Part shown: positions 8,814-16,994 of the stretch, in pieces
Numbering within the stretch: the stretch's first letter is position 1
How the letters are laid out: each line of letters begins with the position of its first letter
NCBI GenBank assembly: GCA_949373155.1
Contig: CASICK010000011.1
Coordinates: 1 to 64,000, forward strand
DNA length: 64,000 nt
Direction: 5' to 3'
Source: an uncultured Synechococcus sp.
GTDB lineage: Bacteria > Cyanobacteriota > Cyanobacteriia > PCC-6307 > Cyanobiaceae
Notes under the pieces: generated by a model
Databases searched by the model: none
What the model was told of the DNA's origin: nothing
Seen by the model: the letters and a program-made list of their open reading frames with translations, nothing else
Program-made: the position numbers and the translations under genes

Positions 8814-10538
8814 CTACGCAGCGTTCTTTTTGCGAGAGGCTCGCTGTTTTTGCTTTGCGTTGTTCGCTTTGCGTTTGACTTCTTTATCCGCAATCAGCCG
8901 GTTTGTCTCTGCTTCGGCCTTTTCTTCGACTTTCTTTTCTTGGTAGTAAGCGTAATTTCCGCGGTAGATCACGAGTTCGCCATCGCGAATTTCCACGATC
9001 CGGTTCGCTACTCGTGAGATGAAATAACGGTCATGCGAGACCAATAAAGCTGCTCCCTCGTAGGCGCATAGCGCATCTTCAAGCATCTGTTTGGCAGGGA
9101 TGTCGAGATGGTTTGTAGGTTCATCGAGAACCAGCAAATTGCAGGGACTGAGCAACATCAGAGCAAGAGCAAGGCGTGCTTTCTCTCCGCCACTAAGTTT
9201 GCCGACGTCTTTGAAGACACTGTCGTTACTTAAGCAGAAACTCCCCAGCAATGAGCGCACTTGAGTTTGCGTCCAATCAGGAACGGCTTCGAACATGGTT
9301 TCGATCACCGTCTTGTTGAGATCGAGGGCTTCGGCCTGGTTTTGTTCGAAATAACTAGCAATAACGTTGTGTTCCCCGAGCCTTGCTGAACCTTCCTCGG
9401 GAGTTTCGACCCCCATGATCAATCGGAGCAGGGTGGACTTTCCGGCTCCGTTGGGACCGACAAAGGCGATCCGATCACCTCTCTCGATTTCGAGATCAGC
9501 CTCCATGAAAAGGATGTTTTCTCCATAGCAATGGGTCATGTTTTCGATCACAGCCACCTGAGCGCCAGATCGTGGTGCCGGGGGGAAGCGGAAACTGGGT
9601 CCACCGACAGACTCAACCGGGGCATCAACCCGCTCGACCTTGTCCAGCTGCTTTTCTCGGCTTTTTGCCTGGGTGCTGCGCGTTGCACTGGCACGGAATC
9701 GATCGATGTAGGCCTGTTGGGTTGCGATCTCTTTCTGCTGCCGTTCAAAAGCTGCTTGTGAGGCTTGTTTCTCAAGTGCTTTTTGCTCGAGGTGCGAGGT
9801 GTAATTGCCCAAGTACGACCTCGAGACGCCTCGCTCCGTGCTCACAATTTGATTGCAGACACGATCCAGAAACGTGCGGTCATGACTGATCACGACCAAT
9901 GCAGCTTTTTGTTCGATGAGATATCCCTCGAGCCACTGAATCGTTTCGACATCGAGATGGTTGGTTGGCTCGTCTAAGAGAAGAAGATCAGGGTCTTGTA
10001 AGAGGATTTTCCCAAGTGCTAGGCGCATTTGCCAGCCACCGGAGTAGTCCGAAACCAGGCGGTCTGCCTCATCGAGTTTGAAGCCGATGGTTGGGAGCAA
10101 TTTGTCGATGCGTGCATCGAGCTCGTAGCCATGTAGTCCTTCAAATCGGGTCTGAAGTCGCCCTAGTTCGTGAATGAGCTCATCGAGATGATCGGGGTCT
10201 GCCGTTGCGCGGTCTGACGCCATCTCCAATTCAACTTTTTTTTGTTTGTCCAGCACAATGGCAGCCTCCCCAAAGGCTTGAAACAGCTCTTCTCGGACCG
10301 TGCGGCTGGGGTCGACATCGAATTCCTGCTGCAGGTAAGCGATTCTTGGCTCGCCTTGTTTCACAACTTGACCACTGCTGGCTTCTTCCATGCCAGCAAT
10401 GAGCCGTAGCTGAGTTGACTTCCCTGCCCCATTCACGCCAACGAGCCCGATCCTGTCTCCGGGTTTGACCTCCCAGGTCACATCCCGCAGAACTTCTCCG
10501 GTGGGATAAATCTTGCCGACTCGCTCAAGTCGCAGCAC
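8814..10538 (-). CDS. ABC-F family ATPase (translation-associated)
   Basis: About 574 residues with two complete nucleotide-binding domains and no membrane helices. The first has GVNGAGKST and LLLLDEPTNHLD; the second has GPNGAGKST, LSGGEKARLALA and LLVLDEPTNHLD. The linker between them is the charged interdomain helix typical of ABC-F proteins, and the C-terminus is a lysine/arginine-rich coil. ABC-F ATPases such as Uup, EttA and YheS act on ribosomes. The GTG at 10538 (LRLERVGK) is chosen as start by family fit; an in-frame ATG at 10565 is possible. Confidence 0.88.
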   Translation of the reverse strand: MLRLERVGKIYPTGEVLRDVTWEVKPGDRIGLVGVNGAGKSTQLRLIAGMEEASSGQVVKQGEPRIAYLQQEFDVDPSRTVREELFQAFGEAAIVLDKQKKVELEMASDRATADPDHLDELIHELGRLQTRFEGLHGYELDARIDKLLPTIGFKLDEADRLVSDYSGGWQMRLALGKILLQDPDLLLLDEPTNHLDVETIQWLEGYLIEQKAALVVISHDRTFLDRVCNQIVSTERGVSRSYLGNYTSHLEQKALEKQASQAAFERQQKEIATQQAYIDRFRASATRSTQAKSREKQLDKVERVDAPVESVGGPSFRFPPAPRSGAQVAVIENMTHCYGENILFMEADLEIERGDRIAFVGPNGAGKSTLLRLIMGVETPEEGSARLGEHNVIASYFEQNQAEALDLNKTVIETMFEAVPDWTQTQVRSLLGSFCLSNDSVFKDVGKLSGGEKARLALALMLLSPCNLLVLDEPTNHLDIPAKQMLEDALCAYEGAALLVSHDRYFISRVANRIVEIRDGELVIYRGNYAYYQEKKVEEKAEAETNRLIADKEVKRKANNAKQKQRASRKKNAA

Positions 10539-10613
10539 GGAGTGGAGGCAGGGAAAACCCATCATCCCGTGTCGAGGTTTCCAGGCAGACTGCTGGAGCT
10601 GGGAGCAGGCTCA

Positions 10614-10832
10614 ATGCGACGACTGGAGCAGGTCATGGCCCTTGTGGTGGCAGCAGGTCTTGCCGTGATTAGTTATTGGTTGTTTTTCAGTTGGGCAGGA
10701 GGAGGAGGAGTGCGAGAACGTTCGGCACCCAAGCCAGTCTTAGCGCCCTCTGATCAATCCATCTCTGATCAATCCAGGGAGTCCAAAGACTTTCTTGATG
10801 CAGCTGAGATCAAAGCCCTCCCCGCGCCTTGA
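10614..10832 (+). CDS. Small membrane-anchored hypothetical protein
   Basis: 72 residues. After MRRLEQV comes one helix (ALVVAAGLAVISYWLFFSWAGGGG), then a polar Ser/Pro/Gln-rich tail. A GGAG lies 9 bases before the ATG. It is divergent from the ABC-F gene and its last 23 bases overlap the 3' end of the Nif11-like gene on the other strand. No family recognised. Confidence 0.55.
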   Translation: MRRLEQVMALVVAAGLAVISYWLFFSWAGGGGVRERSAPKPVLAPSDQSISDQSRESKDFLDAAEIKALPAP

Positions 10833-11037
10833 TCAGCCATTGCTTGGTGGTCTCGTCGTCGAGGCTATTGAGGTGATCCTTCACCTCTTGGAGCGTGACA
10901 GGCAAGTTGAGTTGATTGCCGATTTCACAGATGGAATCGAGAGCTCCTGAAGGATTTTGAAGTGCCTGCCTGAATAACCCTTTGCTGAGGTCTCGATCAT
11001 TCTCAATGCGTGCGTACAGAGCAGCTGCGTTGGACAT
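10810..11037 (-). CDS. Nif11-domain leader-like protein
   Basis: 75 residues with the Nif11 pattern: an N-terminal helix with IENDRDLSKGLFRQAL, a middle SALDSICEIGNQLNLPV-like segment and a closing helix. Nif11 domains occur in nitrogen-fixation gene neighbours and as leader peptides of marine picocyanobacterial lanthipeptides (prochlorosins). It ends KARGGL, a double-glycine with only one residue after it, so there is no core peptide here. No LanM-type enzyme or C39 transporter is in the window. Probably a free-standing Nif11 protein of unknown function. Confidence 0.75.
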   Translation of the reverse strand: MSNAAALYARIENDRDLSKGLFRQALQNPSGALDSICEIGNQLNLPVTLQEVKDHLNSLDDETTKQWLIKARGGL

Positions 11038-11107
11038 GATCGTGATGCTTCTGACGAAACCTTATTCACGCCATCACGAACTGCCATCCTTTCCCTTATG
11101 CAGCTCC

Positions 11108-11455
11108 TTATGCAGCTTGGTCGAGCTCCGTTGCCTTGAGCCCAGAGGCTGAGGCGTCTTCCATGCTGCGGGCATCCATGCAAAGCACTTTGCGCAGCTG
11201 GGCGTAATTCGCTGCTTGTGACCGGCGTCCGTCTTGATCGGCGCCGTATTCAGCGCGTTGGAGCACGTGGTGAAGGTGAGTGAGCAGATAGGTGCTGATG
11301 ACAGCCGAGACGAGCACCTCGCTGTTTTCAGGGGTGCGGCTCGGACGTCGTGTCTTTCGAGAGTCGTTGCTTTGGCGATTGCTTTTGCGAGCGACCGGCT
11401 TGCCGCGGCTTGGTAGCTGGGGGGAGCTGATATCCGGGCTTTTGGAATGGGGCAT
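11108..11455 (-). CDS. Hypothetical protein divergent from RHH gene
   Basis: 115 residues. The first 45 are basic and Ser/Pro-rich, likely disordered; the rest is helical (VLVSAVISTYLLTHLHHVLQRAEYG) with a polar tail. No domain recognised. It is divergent from the ribbon-helix-helix gene at 11593, a layout often seen for regulator and target. Other frames across this stretch are also open, so the choice of frame rests on the long helical segment and on the end-to-end packing. Confidence 0.5.
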   Translation of the reverse strand: MPHSKSPDISSPQLPSRGKPVARKSNRQSNDSRKTRRPSRTPENSEVLVSAVISTYLLTHLHHVLQRAEYGADQDGRRSQAANYAQLRKVLCMDARSMEDASASGLKATELDQAA

Positions 11456-11592
11456 GGCACTCCTGGGATGGGTCGGCCGAGGGCCTGGCCTGCAGTTGGA
11501 TCAGAGAGCTGATCAATGACAGCAGCATAGTGCTGGATACTACCCTTGCGCATCTCTGTACACTTTTAAGTAGCTCTGCCTGTTTCTGGGTC

Positions 11593-11904
11593 GTGGCCAC
11601 TCGCCAAAACTCATCCAGTGGGAAGCCAAAGTCGCCCCGTATTCAGGTGGTGCTCCCCGAAGATCTTTGCCTCCGCTTGACTGCTTTGGCTGAGGATGAA
11701 TCGCGCACGGTAAGCAACATGGCCAAAGTGTTGATTCAGCAAGGGGTTCAGCGGTACGAACAGGGAGGCGACAGACAGGCGTCAGCTCCTGTTGTGGACT
11801 CACATCAGTCTTCAACGGAACAATTGCGCAACGCCCTGGAGTCGAAGAAAACCGGTCGGCTACGGGGTGCACCGCGTCGGGTCAGGCTTTACCGCCCGAA
11901 TTAA
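11593..11904 (+). CDS. Ribbon-helix-helix (CopG-like) DNA-binding protein
   Basis: About 103 residues from a GTG. A basic N-terminus leads into the strand PRIQVVLPEDL, helix LRLTALAEDE, turn and helix SNMAKVLIQQGVQRY, the classic RHH (CopG/Arc) layout of about 45 residues. The tail is polar and ends with a basic RGAPRRVRLYRPN stretch. RHH proteins bind DNA as dimers, with the N-terminal strand in the major groove. It may regulate the divergent gene at 11108-11455. It ends 7 bases from the anmK stop (convergent). Confidence 0.7.
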   Translation: MATRQNSSSGKPKSPRIQVVLPEDLCLRLTALAEDESRTVSNMAKVLIQQGVQRYEQGGDRQASAPVVDSHQSSTEQLRNALESKKTGRLRGAPRRVRLYRPN

Positions 11905-11911
11905 TCCGAGA

Positions 11912-13066
11912 TCAAGCCGGATTGACGCGTACTCCGAGGACTGCCTCATGCTGTGCGCCCGTAATCGCTGGTGCATTTCCTGGATATCCCAAGTGATGCC
12001 ACCACGCCAAAAGAGCAAACACCATGGCTTCGCGGCTTTGACTGGGAAGTTGCAGCTCGTCGCTACGACGCAGTCTTAGGCCTCGGCAGCGTTTGTTGAG
12101 TTCTCGCATCAACGTGAGGTTCTGGCTGCCACCGCCAGCGACCAAGAGCTCGATGGGGAGGGGATGGTTCTGGTTGGAGAGCTGTTGCAGATCCTGCGCT
12201 ACAACAGCGGCTGAAAAGGCTGTAAGCGTTGCGATTTGATCTGCAATCGCTTGTCCTCGCATCTCCTCAAGGCGTCTTGCTAAGTCGGCTCGCCCGAATA
12301 ATTCACGACCTGTGGACTTAGGAGGGCTGAACTGGAAGTAAGGCTCAGCGAGCCAGCGGAGAATCAATGCCTCATCGCAGTGACCTGCCGCCGCAAGGCG
12401 GCCGCCCTCGTCGCAGCGTTCCTTGCCTTCGCTGAACTGCTCCATTGCCAGATCGATCAAGCTATTTGCAGGCCCGCAATCCCAGCCTCTGACGGGCTTG
12501 AGCCGATCAGGACCTACGTCGGGTGGAATGAGGGTGAGATTGGCGATACCTCCCAAATTGAGTAACGCTCTCCAGCCTTTGCTTCGCCCCAAAAGGGCCG
12601 CATCAGCTTTGGGGACAAGTGGTGCTCCTTGACCTCCGAGTACTAAATCAGCAGCCCGAAAGTCAAAGATCACAGGGCGTTTCAGCAGTTGTGCCAGCAG
12701 GGGTGCTTGCAACATCTGCCAACTTGCTCCGTGCTGAAGTTCGCCAGTTTCGCCGTTTTCGGGTGGGCGATGCCAAAGAGTTTGGCCATGACATCCCACT
12801 AGCTGCGCCTGTCCTTCTGGGTCGCACTGACGAGCTGCTGCGGCCTGAATTGTGGTGATTGTCTCGGAAAGATTGAGGAGAGAGGACGCGGTTTTGGCTT
12901 CGCCCTGCCCTATGTCCAAGATCAGTTGCCGTGTTGAGGCTGGATAGTCCAGCGATGCTGACCGCATCAGTGTCCAATGGGGCTGTTCGGCGGACCCTGA
13001 GAGCTCAACAAGGACAGCATCCACGCCATCTGCGCTTGTGCCGCTCATCAAACCGAGAACGCGCAT
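11912..13066 (-). CDS. anmK: Anhydro-N-acetylmuramic acid kinase
   Basis: 384 residues, the usual length. The N-terminal GLMSGTSADGVDAVLVEL is the AnmK signature, with CHGQTLWHRPP, FDFRAADL and ELLVAGGGSQN as later family blocks. The enzyme opens the 1,6-anhydro ring of recycled murein amino sugar while phosphorylating it to MurNAc-6-phosphate. It lies three bases downstream of the trkA-like gene and is probably the last gene of that run, although the pathway link between potassium uptake and cell-wall recycling is not obvious. Confidence 0.93.
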   Translation of the reverse strand: MRVLGLMSGTSADGVDAVLVELSGSAEQPHWTLMRSASLDYPASTRQLILDIGQGEAKTASSLLNLSETITTIQAAAARQCDPEGQAQLVGCHGQTLWHRPPENGETGELQHGASWQMLQAPLLAQLLKRPVIFDFRAADLVLGGQGAPLVPKADAALLGRSKGWRALLNLGGIANLTLIPPDVGPDRLKPVRGWDCGPANSLIDLAMEQFSEGKERCDEGGRLAAAGHCDEALILRWLAEPYFQFSPPKSTGRELFGRADLARRLEEMRGQAIADQIATLTAFSAAVVAQDLQQLSNQNHPLPIELLVAGGGSQNLTLMRELNKRCRGLRLRRSDELQLPSQSREAMVFALLAWWHHLGYPGNAPAITGAQHEAVLGVRVNPA

Positions 13067-13069
13067 GGC

Positions 13070-13774
13070 TCAGGTTTTAGGAAGCTCTTGGAGATCGTCG
13101 GTTAAGCCCATCACCACAAGGACGTGGCCGTCTTGCAGAACATGGGACGCCGGTGGGTTGACCATGAGTTCTTTTGCGGGACCTGCCGCAAGAACATTCA
13201 CTCGGAAATTCTTGCGCAGGTTTAGGTCTCGAAGTGAGCGCCCTACGAACCGGCCTGGCACCTTGATTTCTTCAATTGAATGATGCTTATCGAGTTCAAG
13301 CCTCTCCATCAGGTTGGGGCGCACCAATTCCACACCCAAGCGTTCTCCCTGCATTCGGGAGGGAAAGACGACCCGATCGGCTCCTACGCGCTTGAGCATT
13401 TTTTCGTGCAGATCGCTGGTGGCTCGCGCAATCACGCGACGAACTTTGCTCCCTGCACTGTCTTTGGCAATCAGGGTGGCCGTGATGCTGGCTTCGATGG
13501 GCTCGCTGATGGCGACAACCACGGTTTCCATATCGAGGATCCCCGCTGCACGAAGCGCTTCCTCATCGGTGCAGTCCACAATGCGCGCTTCGATCGATGG
13601 CTCGAGTTGGCGTAGTTCCTCAATGGCCTTTGAAGAACGATCGACAGCAAGAACTTCTGCACCGCTCTGCATCAGTTCCTTGCAGACGGCACTCCCGAAA
13701 CGACCCAAGCCCACAATCCCAAAGCTTGAAGGTTCTGCCTGGTTGGATTGGGACCAATGCCACCACTCCCTCAC
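13070..13774 (-). CDS. Potassium channel regulatory subunit, TrkA/KtrA family
   Basis: 234 residues. An RCK-N domain with the Rossmann motif GIVGLGRFGSAV and a following acidic residue in VDRSSKAI is followed by an RCK-C domain near residues 150-230 (VRPNLMERLELDKHHSIEEI and on). Such proteins bind NAD(H) or ATP/ADP and c-di-AMP and gate the TrkH/KtrB channel. It sits 24 bases downstream of the trkH-like gene. A single RCK pair rather than the duplicated TrkA form makes KtrA the closer analogue. Confidence 0.87.
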   Translation of the reverse strand: MREWWHWSQSNQAEPSSFGIVGLGRFGSAVCKELMQSGAEVLAVDRSSKAIEELRQLEPSIEARIVDCTDEEALRAAGILDMETVVVAISEPIEASITATLIAKDSAGSKVRRVIARATSDLHEKMLKRVGADRVVFPSRMQGERLGVELVRPNLMERLELDKHHSIEEIKVPGRFVGRSLRDLNLRKNFRVNVLAAGPAKELMVNPPASHVLQDGHVLVVMGLTDDLQELPKT

Positions 13775-13798
13775 TGCACTGCTCCTAGGGATCGGTGA

Positions 13799-15202
13799 TC
13801 AGACATAGAGATCCTCACGGGGATAACCAACACGATTCTCGCGCTGAAGATGTCCGCGGTTAAAACTTTCCCAAATGGCACTTAAAAGTAAAAGGATGCC
13901 CAGTCGTCCCACAAACATTCCCATGACAAGCACAAACTGACCAAAAGGAGCCAGTTGGCGTGTGACACCTAGATCTAATCCAACGGTGGCAAAGGCGGAA
14001 ATACACGTAAAAACCAGCTCCAGGAAGGTGAAGGGTTCTTCTCCGCTGAGATTGCTGCTTAATGCCAATAACAGTGCCATCCCCAGCACAAACAGGAGGG
14101 AGGCAACCGTGATGCTCAGAGCGCGCAGCACCACTTTGTCTGAAATTTGTCGATGGCGAATCACCACATCGTTGTGACCGCGAAGGGTGGATCGCGTAGC
14201 GGCCATGAGGGCTGCCACCGTTGTGGTTTTGATCCCGCCACCTGTTCCGCCTGGACTCGCACCGATGAACATCAGGGTCATCACCAACAACAGGCCTGAA
14301 TCGGAAATGCTGTTCAGAGAGAGGGGCACCGTGGTGAATCCAGCGGTTCTTGAACTCACCGATTCAAAAAGGGCGCTCATCAACCTTTCTCCCCAACCCA
14401 TCCCTGTGAGCACATGGCCCCTCGAGAGTGATTCGGTCAGCATTAACCCGAAGGTTCCGATCAGAATGAGGAGACCAGAGGTGCGCAGAACGAGGCGAGT
14501 GTGCAGGCTGAGATGACGTCGCCTAAGCCGTTGACGATTGATCCACAGGTCATTGGTGACACGCCATCCAAGACCGCCAAGAACCACCAACACCATGATC
14601 ACTGCGTTCACCGTGCTGTTGGTGCGATACGTCTCAAGACTGTCGTTCCAGAGTCCAAAGCCAGCGTTGTTGTAAGCAGAAATGCTGTGAAAGAGCGCCG
14701 CCCATAAACGTTCGCCTCCAGGAGCAATGTCTGTGAACCCAAAGACATAGAGCATGAACGCACCAATCAAGATCAGCACCACGGCCGTTAGTGCGATTCC
14801 GCGAAAGGTGGTTCCTACGCCACCAACCCCAAATTCATCGAGGGTTTGTCCACGATCGAGACGACGCCGAAGAGCGGTTCCGCGAACTACAAACCCCTGC
14901 AGAAACGTTGTGACAACCATCAATCCAAGGCCTCCGACCATGATCATCATGGCCAGCACGATTTGCCCGGGGCGGGTTAGATCTTCGCGGATGTCGATCA
15001 CTGAAAGCCCTGTCACGGTCACGGCTGATGTGGCTGTGAAGAAGGCTTCCCACAGGCCCACCCTTGGGCTTGAACACAGTGGGGTGGCGAGCAGCAATGT
15101 TCCTGCTGCGATGACAAGTAGCCCCGTCACAACGGTGAACTGGGGAATCGTCAGGCGGCGGTACCAGGCCTGGGTGCGGTGAATGGCGTAGGGAATCGGC
15201 AT
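13799..15202 (-). CDS. Potassium uptake channel, TrkH/KtrB family
   Basis: 467 residues with about ten membrane helices arranged as four M1-P-M2 repeats. The selectivity-filter positions are visible as VTGLSVID, YNNAGFGLW, SRTAGFTTV and FATVGLDLG. It would move K+ (or Na+-coupled K+) into the cell with the RCK protein encoded next to it. In cyanobacteria such Ktr systems respond to osmotic stress. It lies about 90 bases downstream of hflX on the same strand. Confidence 0.9.
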   Translation of the reverse strand: MPIPYAIHRTQAWYRRLTIPQFTVVTGLLVIAAGTLLLATPLCSSPRVGLWEAFFTATSAVTVTGLSVIDIREDLTRPGQIVLAMMIMVGGLGLMVVTTFLQGFVVRGTALRRRLDRGQTLDEFGVGGVGTTFRGIALTAVVLILIGAFMLYVFGFTDIAPGGERLWAALFHSISAYNNAGFGLWNDSLETYRTNSTVNAVIMVLVVLGGLGWRVTNDLWINRQRLRRRHLSLHTRLVLRTSGLLILIGTFGLMLTESLSRGHVLTGMGWGERLMSALFESVSSRTAGFTTVPLSLNSISDSGLLLVMTLMFIGASPGGTGGGIKTTTVAALMAATRSTLRGHNDVVIRHRQISDKVVLRALSITVASLLFVLGMALLLALSSNLSGEEPFTFLELVFTCISAFATVGLDLGVTRQLAPFGQFVLVMGMFVGRLGILLLLSAIWESFNRGHLQRENRVGYPREDLYV

Positions 15203-15274
15203 TGCGCTTACCTGCCTCCTGCATGGCCTATGGCCAAGGGGATGAGGGGGTTGGCCTGCTGATCATTAGCGATG

Positions 15275-15304
15275 AGCTCAGCCATGGTTTAGCTCAGCCA
15301 TGGT
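15275..15304. repeat. 14-bp tandem repeat at the hflX stop
   Basis: The sequence AGCTCAGCCATGGT occurs twice, at 15275 and 15291, with two bases between (16-base period). The second copy contains the hflX stop codon at 15294-15296, so the first copy lies just after the gene. This looks like a recent local duplication. Confidence 0.8.
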
Positions 15305-16994
15305 CGGAAAATGAGGTCTGTTGGGTGAAGGATTCAGGGGTTGGTGCGCCGTCCCAGAATTGCTTTTCAAGCCAGCTTCGCAGACCTTTCAATCCCGTAC
15401 CTTCGGTTGCTGATAGGTAGATCACATCCGGCTCGAGAGTGCGAATCGTGTCGATCGCCGAAGCGTCGCAGCGGTCGATTTGATTGGCCACCACTTTGCG
15501 CAGTTGGTCACAGCTGAGGCCATCCAAAAGTTGATGAACCGCCTCCAATTGTGACTGCCAATCGGGGTCTGAGAGATCCACTATTAGTAGCAACAGATCG
15601 GCCTCGCGTGTTTCTTCCAACGTGGCTCTGAATGCTTCCAACAGTGGTTTGGGAAGTTCACGGATAAATCCCACGGTGTCCGTCAGCAGAAGCTCTCTCG
15701 GTGCCGCGGATATTTGGGGAAGGCTGAGTCTCCGGGTGGTGGGATCAAGTGTGGCAAATAACTTGTTCTCCGCTAAAACCGCAAGCCCTGGATTGCGGCA
15801 GCACAGCGCATTTAAAAGAGACGATTTGCCAGCATTCGTATACCCAACAAGGGCGACGCGAGGTATGCCGTCTCTGCGGTCGCGCAAGCGGGCGCGATGG
15901 GCGCCTAGCTCGAGCAATGATCGCCCGAGATGTTCGATGCGACGGCTGATCGCTCGGCGATCCTTTTCCAATTGGGTTTCACCCGGTCCGCGCGTGCCAA
16001 TTCCTCCCCCTTGGCGCGAAAGGCTGAGGCCGCGGCCCTTCAGTCTCGGAAGTCGGTAGCGCAATTGAGCGAGCTCAACTTGCAGACGTCCAGCGGCGCT
16101 CGCCGCTCGCTGGGCAAAAATATCCAGGATCAATTCACTGCGATCCATCACTGGGCAGTCAATGAGCAACTCCAGATTCCGTGCTTGAACGGGAGAGAGT
16201 TCCCGATCTGTGATCACGAGGGTGGCTTCATGGCGTCTCGCTTCGAGCGCCGCTTCTTGTAATTTTCCCTTGCCCCAGAGGGTCTGAGGGTTGGGTTGTC
16301 CCTGCCGCTGCCGGCAGACAGCAACGGGCAGTGCACCCGCGCTACGAACGAGCCCCTCTAATTCAGCTAGATCCCTTTCGCTCCGTTGCGTGTCAGCACC
16401 CGTGAGGATGAGCAGCAAGACCCGTTCTTGAACGTCAGAGGGAGCAGTTGCAGCTTGGGTGGAATCAAGATCCTTTGAGGTTTCTGGGGCAGGACGGTCG
16501 CAAAGCTCCTTGAGAGTGCCAAGTGCAGCTTGCTGCCAGCCGGAAGGATGCCCACGATCTGGCTGCCAAATCGAGGCCACATGCCCACCCCCTGTGGAGG
16601 GCGCGGCCTGAAAGCGAAGCCAGGTGTCGGGCTTGAGGTCGAGGGCGACGACGGCATCTCTGCCATCTGGCTTCAGGTCTGTCCCAGCTTTTCCTTGCAA
16701 GCTGCTGATCAACCGCCAGCGTCGCTTGATTCGTCGTGGCCCTCCAGGAAGATGGCTGCGTAGTTGTTCCGATTCGCTGAGGGGCCCAACCCAGAGCAGT
16801 CGGCAGAGTCCTCGTTCATCGACGATCAAATGCAATGGCTGACGTAAATCGAGCACCAGCTCAGATAGTCGCTCCAAGGTGAGCGGATCGGCGCCGCTCA
16901 GACCTGGGTGCCTCCTCTGGCTAAGACGCTCGAGTTGACGGTGCAGTGATGGGCGTAGGCCATTGGTTCGGCCTGCTAGGTGAGCCTGCTTCAA
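15294..16994 (-). CDS. hflX: GTPase HflX
   Basis: 566 residues, longer than E. coli HflX because of an N-terminal extension of about 180 residues seen in cyanobacteria. The HflX domain (TLWGKGKLQE and QVELAQLRYRLPRLKGRG) is followed by the G domain: G1 GYTNAGKSSL, G3 DTVGFI. The G4 position reads NQID in place of the usual NKxD. HflX binds and splits stalled ribosomes after stress. The start is a TTG that overlaps the NDH-2 stop by 4 bases, suggesting coupling. Confidence 0.92.
   Translation of the reverse strand: MKQAHLAGRTNGLRPSLHRQLERLSQRRHPGLSGADPLTLERLSELVLDLRQPLHLIVDERGLCRLLWVGPLSESEQLRSHLPGGPRRIKRRWRLISSLQGKAGTDLKPDGRDAVVALDLKPDTWLRFQAAPSTGGGHVASIWQPDRGHPSGWQQAALGTLKELCDRPAPETSKDLDSTQAATAPSDVQERVLLLILTGADTQRSERDLAELEGLVRSAGALPVAVCRQRQGQPNPQTLWGKGKLQEAALEARRHEATLVITDRELSPVQARNLELLIDCPVMDRSELILDIFAQRAASAAGRLQVELAQLRYRLPRLKGRGLSLSRQGGGIGTRGPGETQLEKDRRAISRRIEHLGRSLLELGAHRARLRDRRDGIPRVALVGYTNAGKSSLLNALCCRNPGLAVLAENKLFATLDPTTRRLSLPQISAAPRELLLTDTVGFIRELPKPLLEAFRATLEETREADLLLLIVDLSDPDWQSQLEAVHQLLDGLSCDQLRKVVANQIDRCDASAIDTIRTLEPDVIYLSATEGTGLKGLRSWLEKQFWDGAPTPESFTQQTSFSDHG

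Noticed and set aside
10810..11037. Lanthipeptide (prochlorosin) cluster suggested by the Nif11 domain
   Set aside because: No core peptide, LanM or peptidase-transporter gene in the window.
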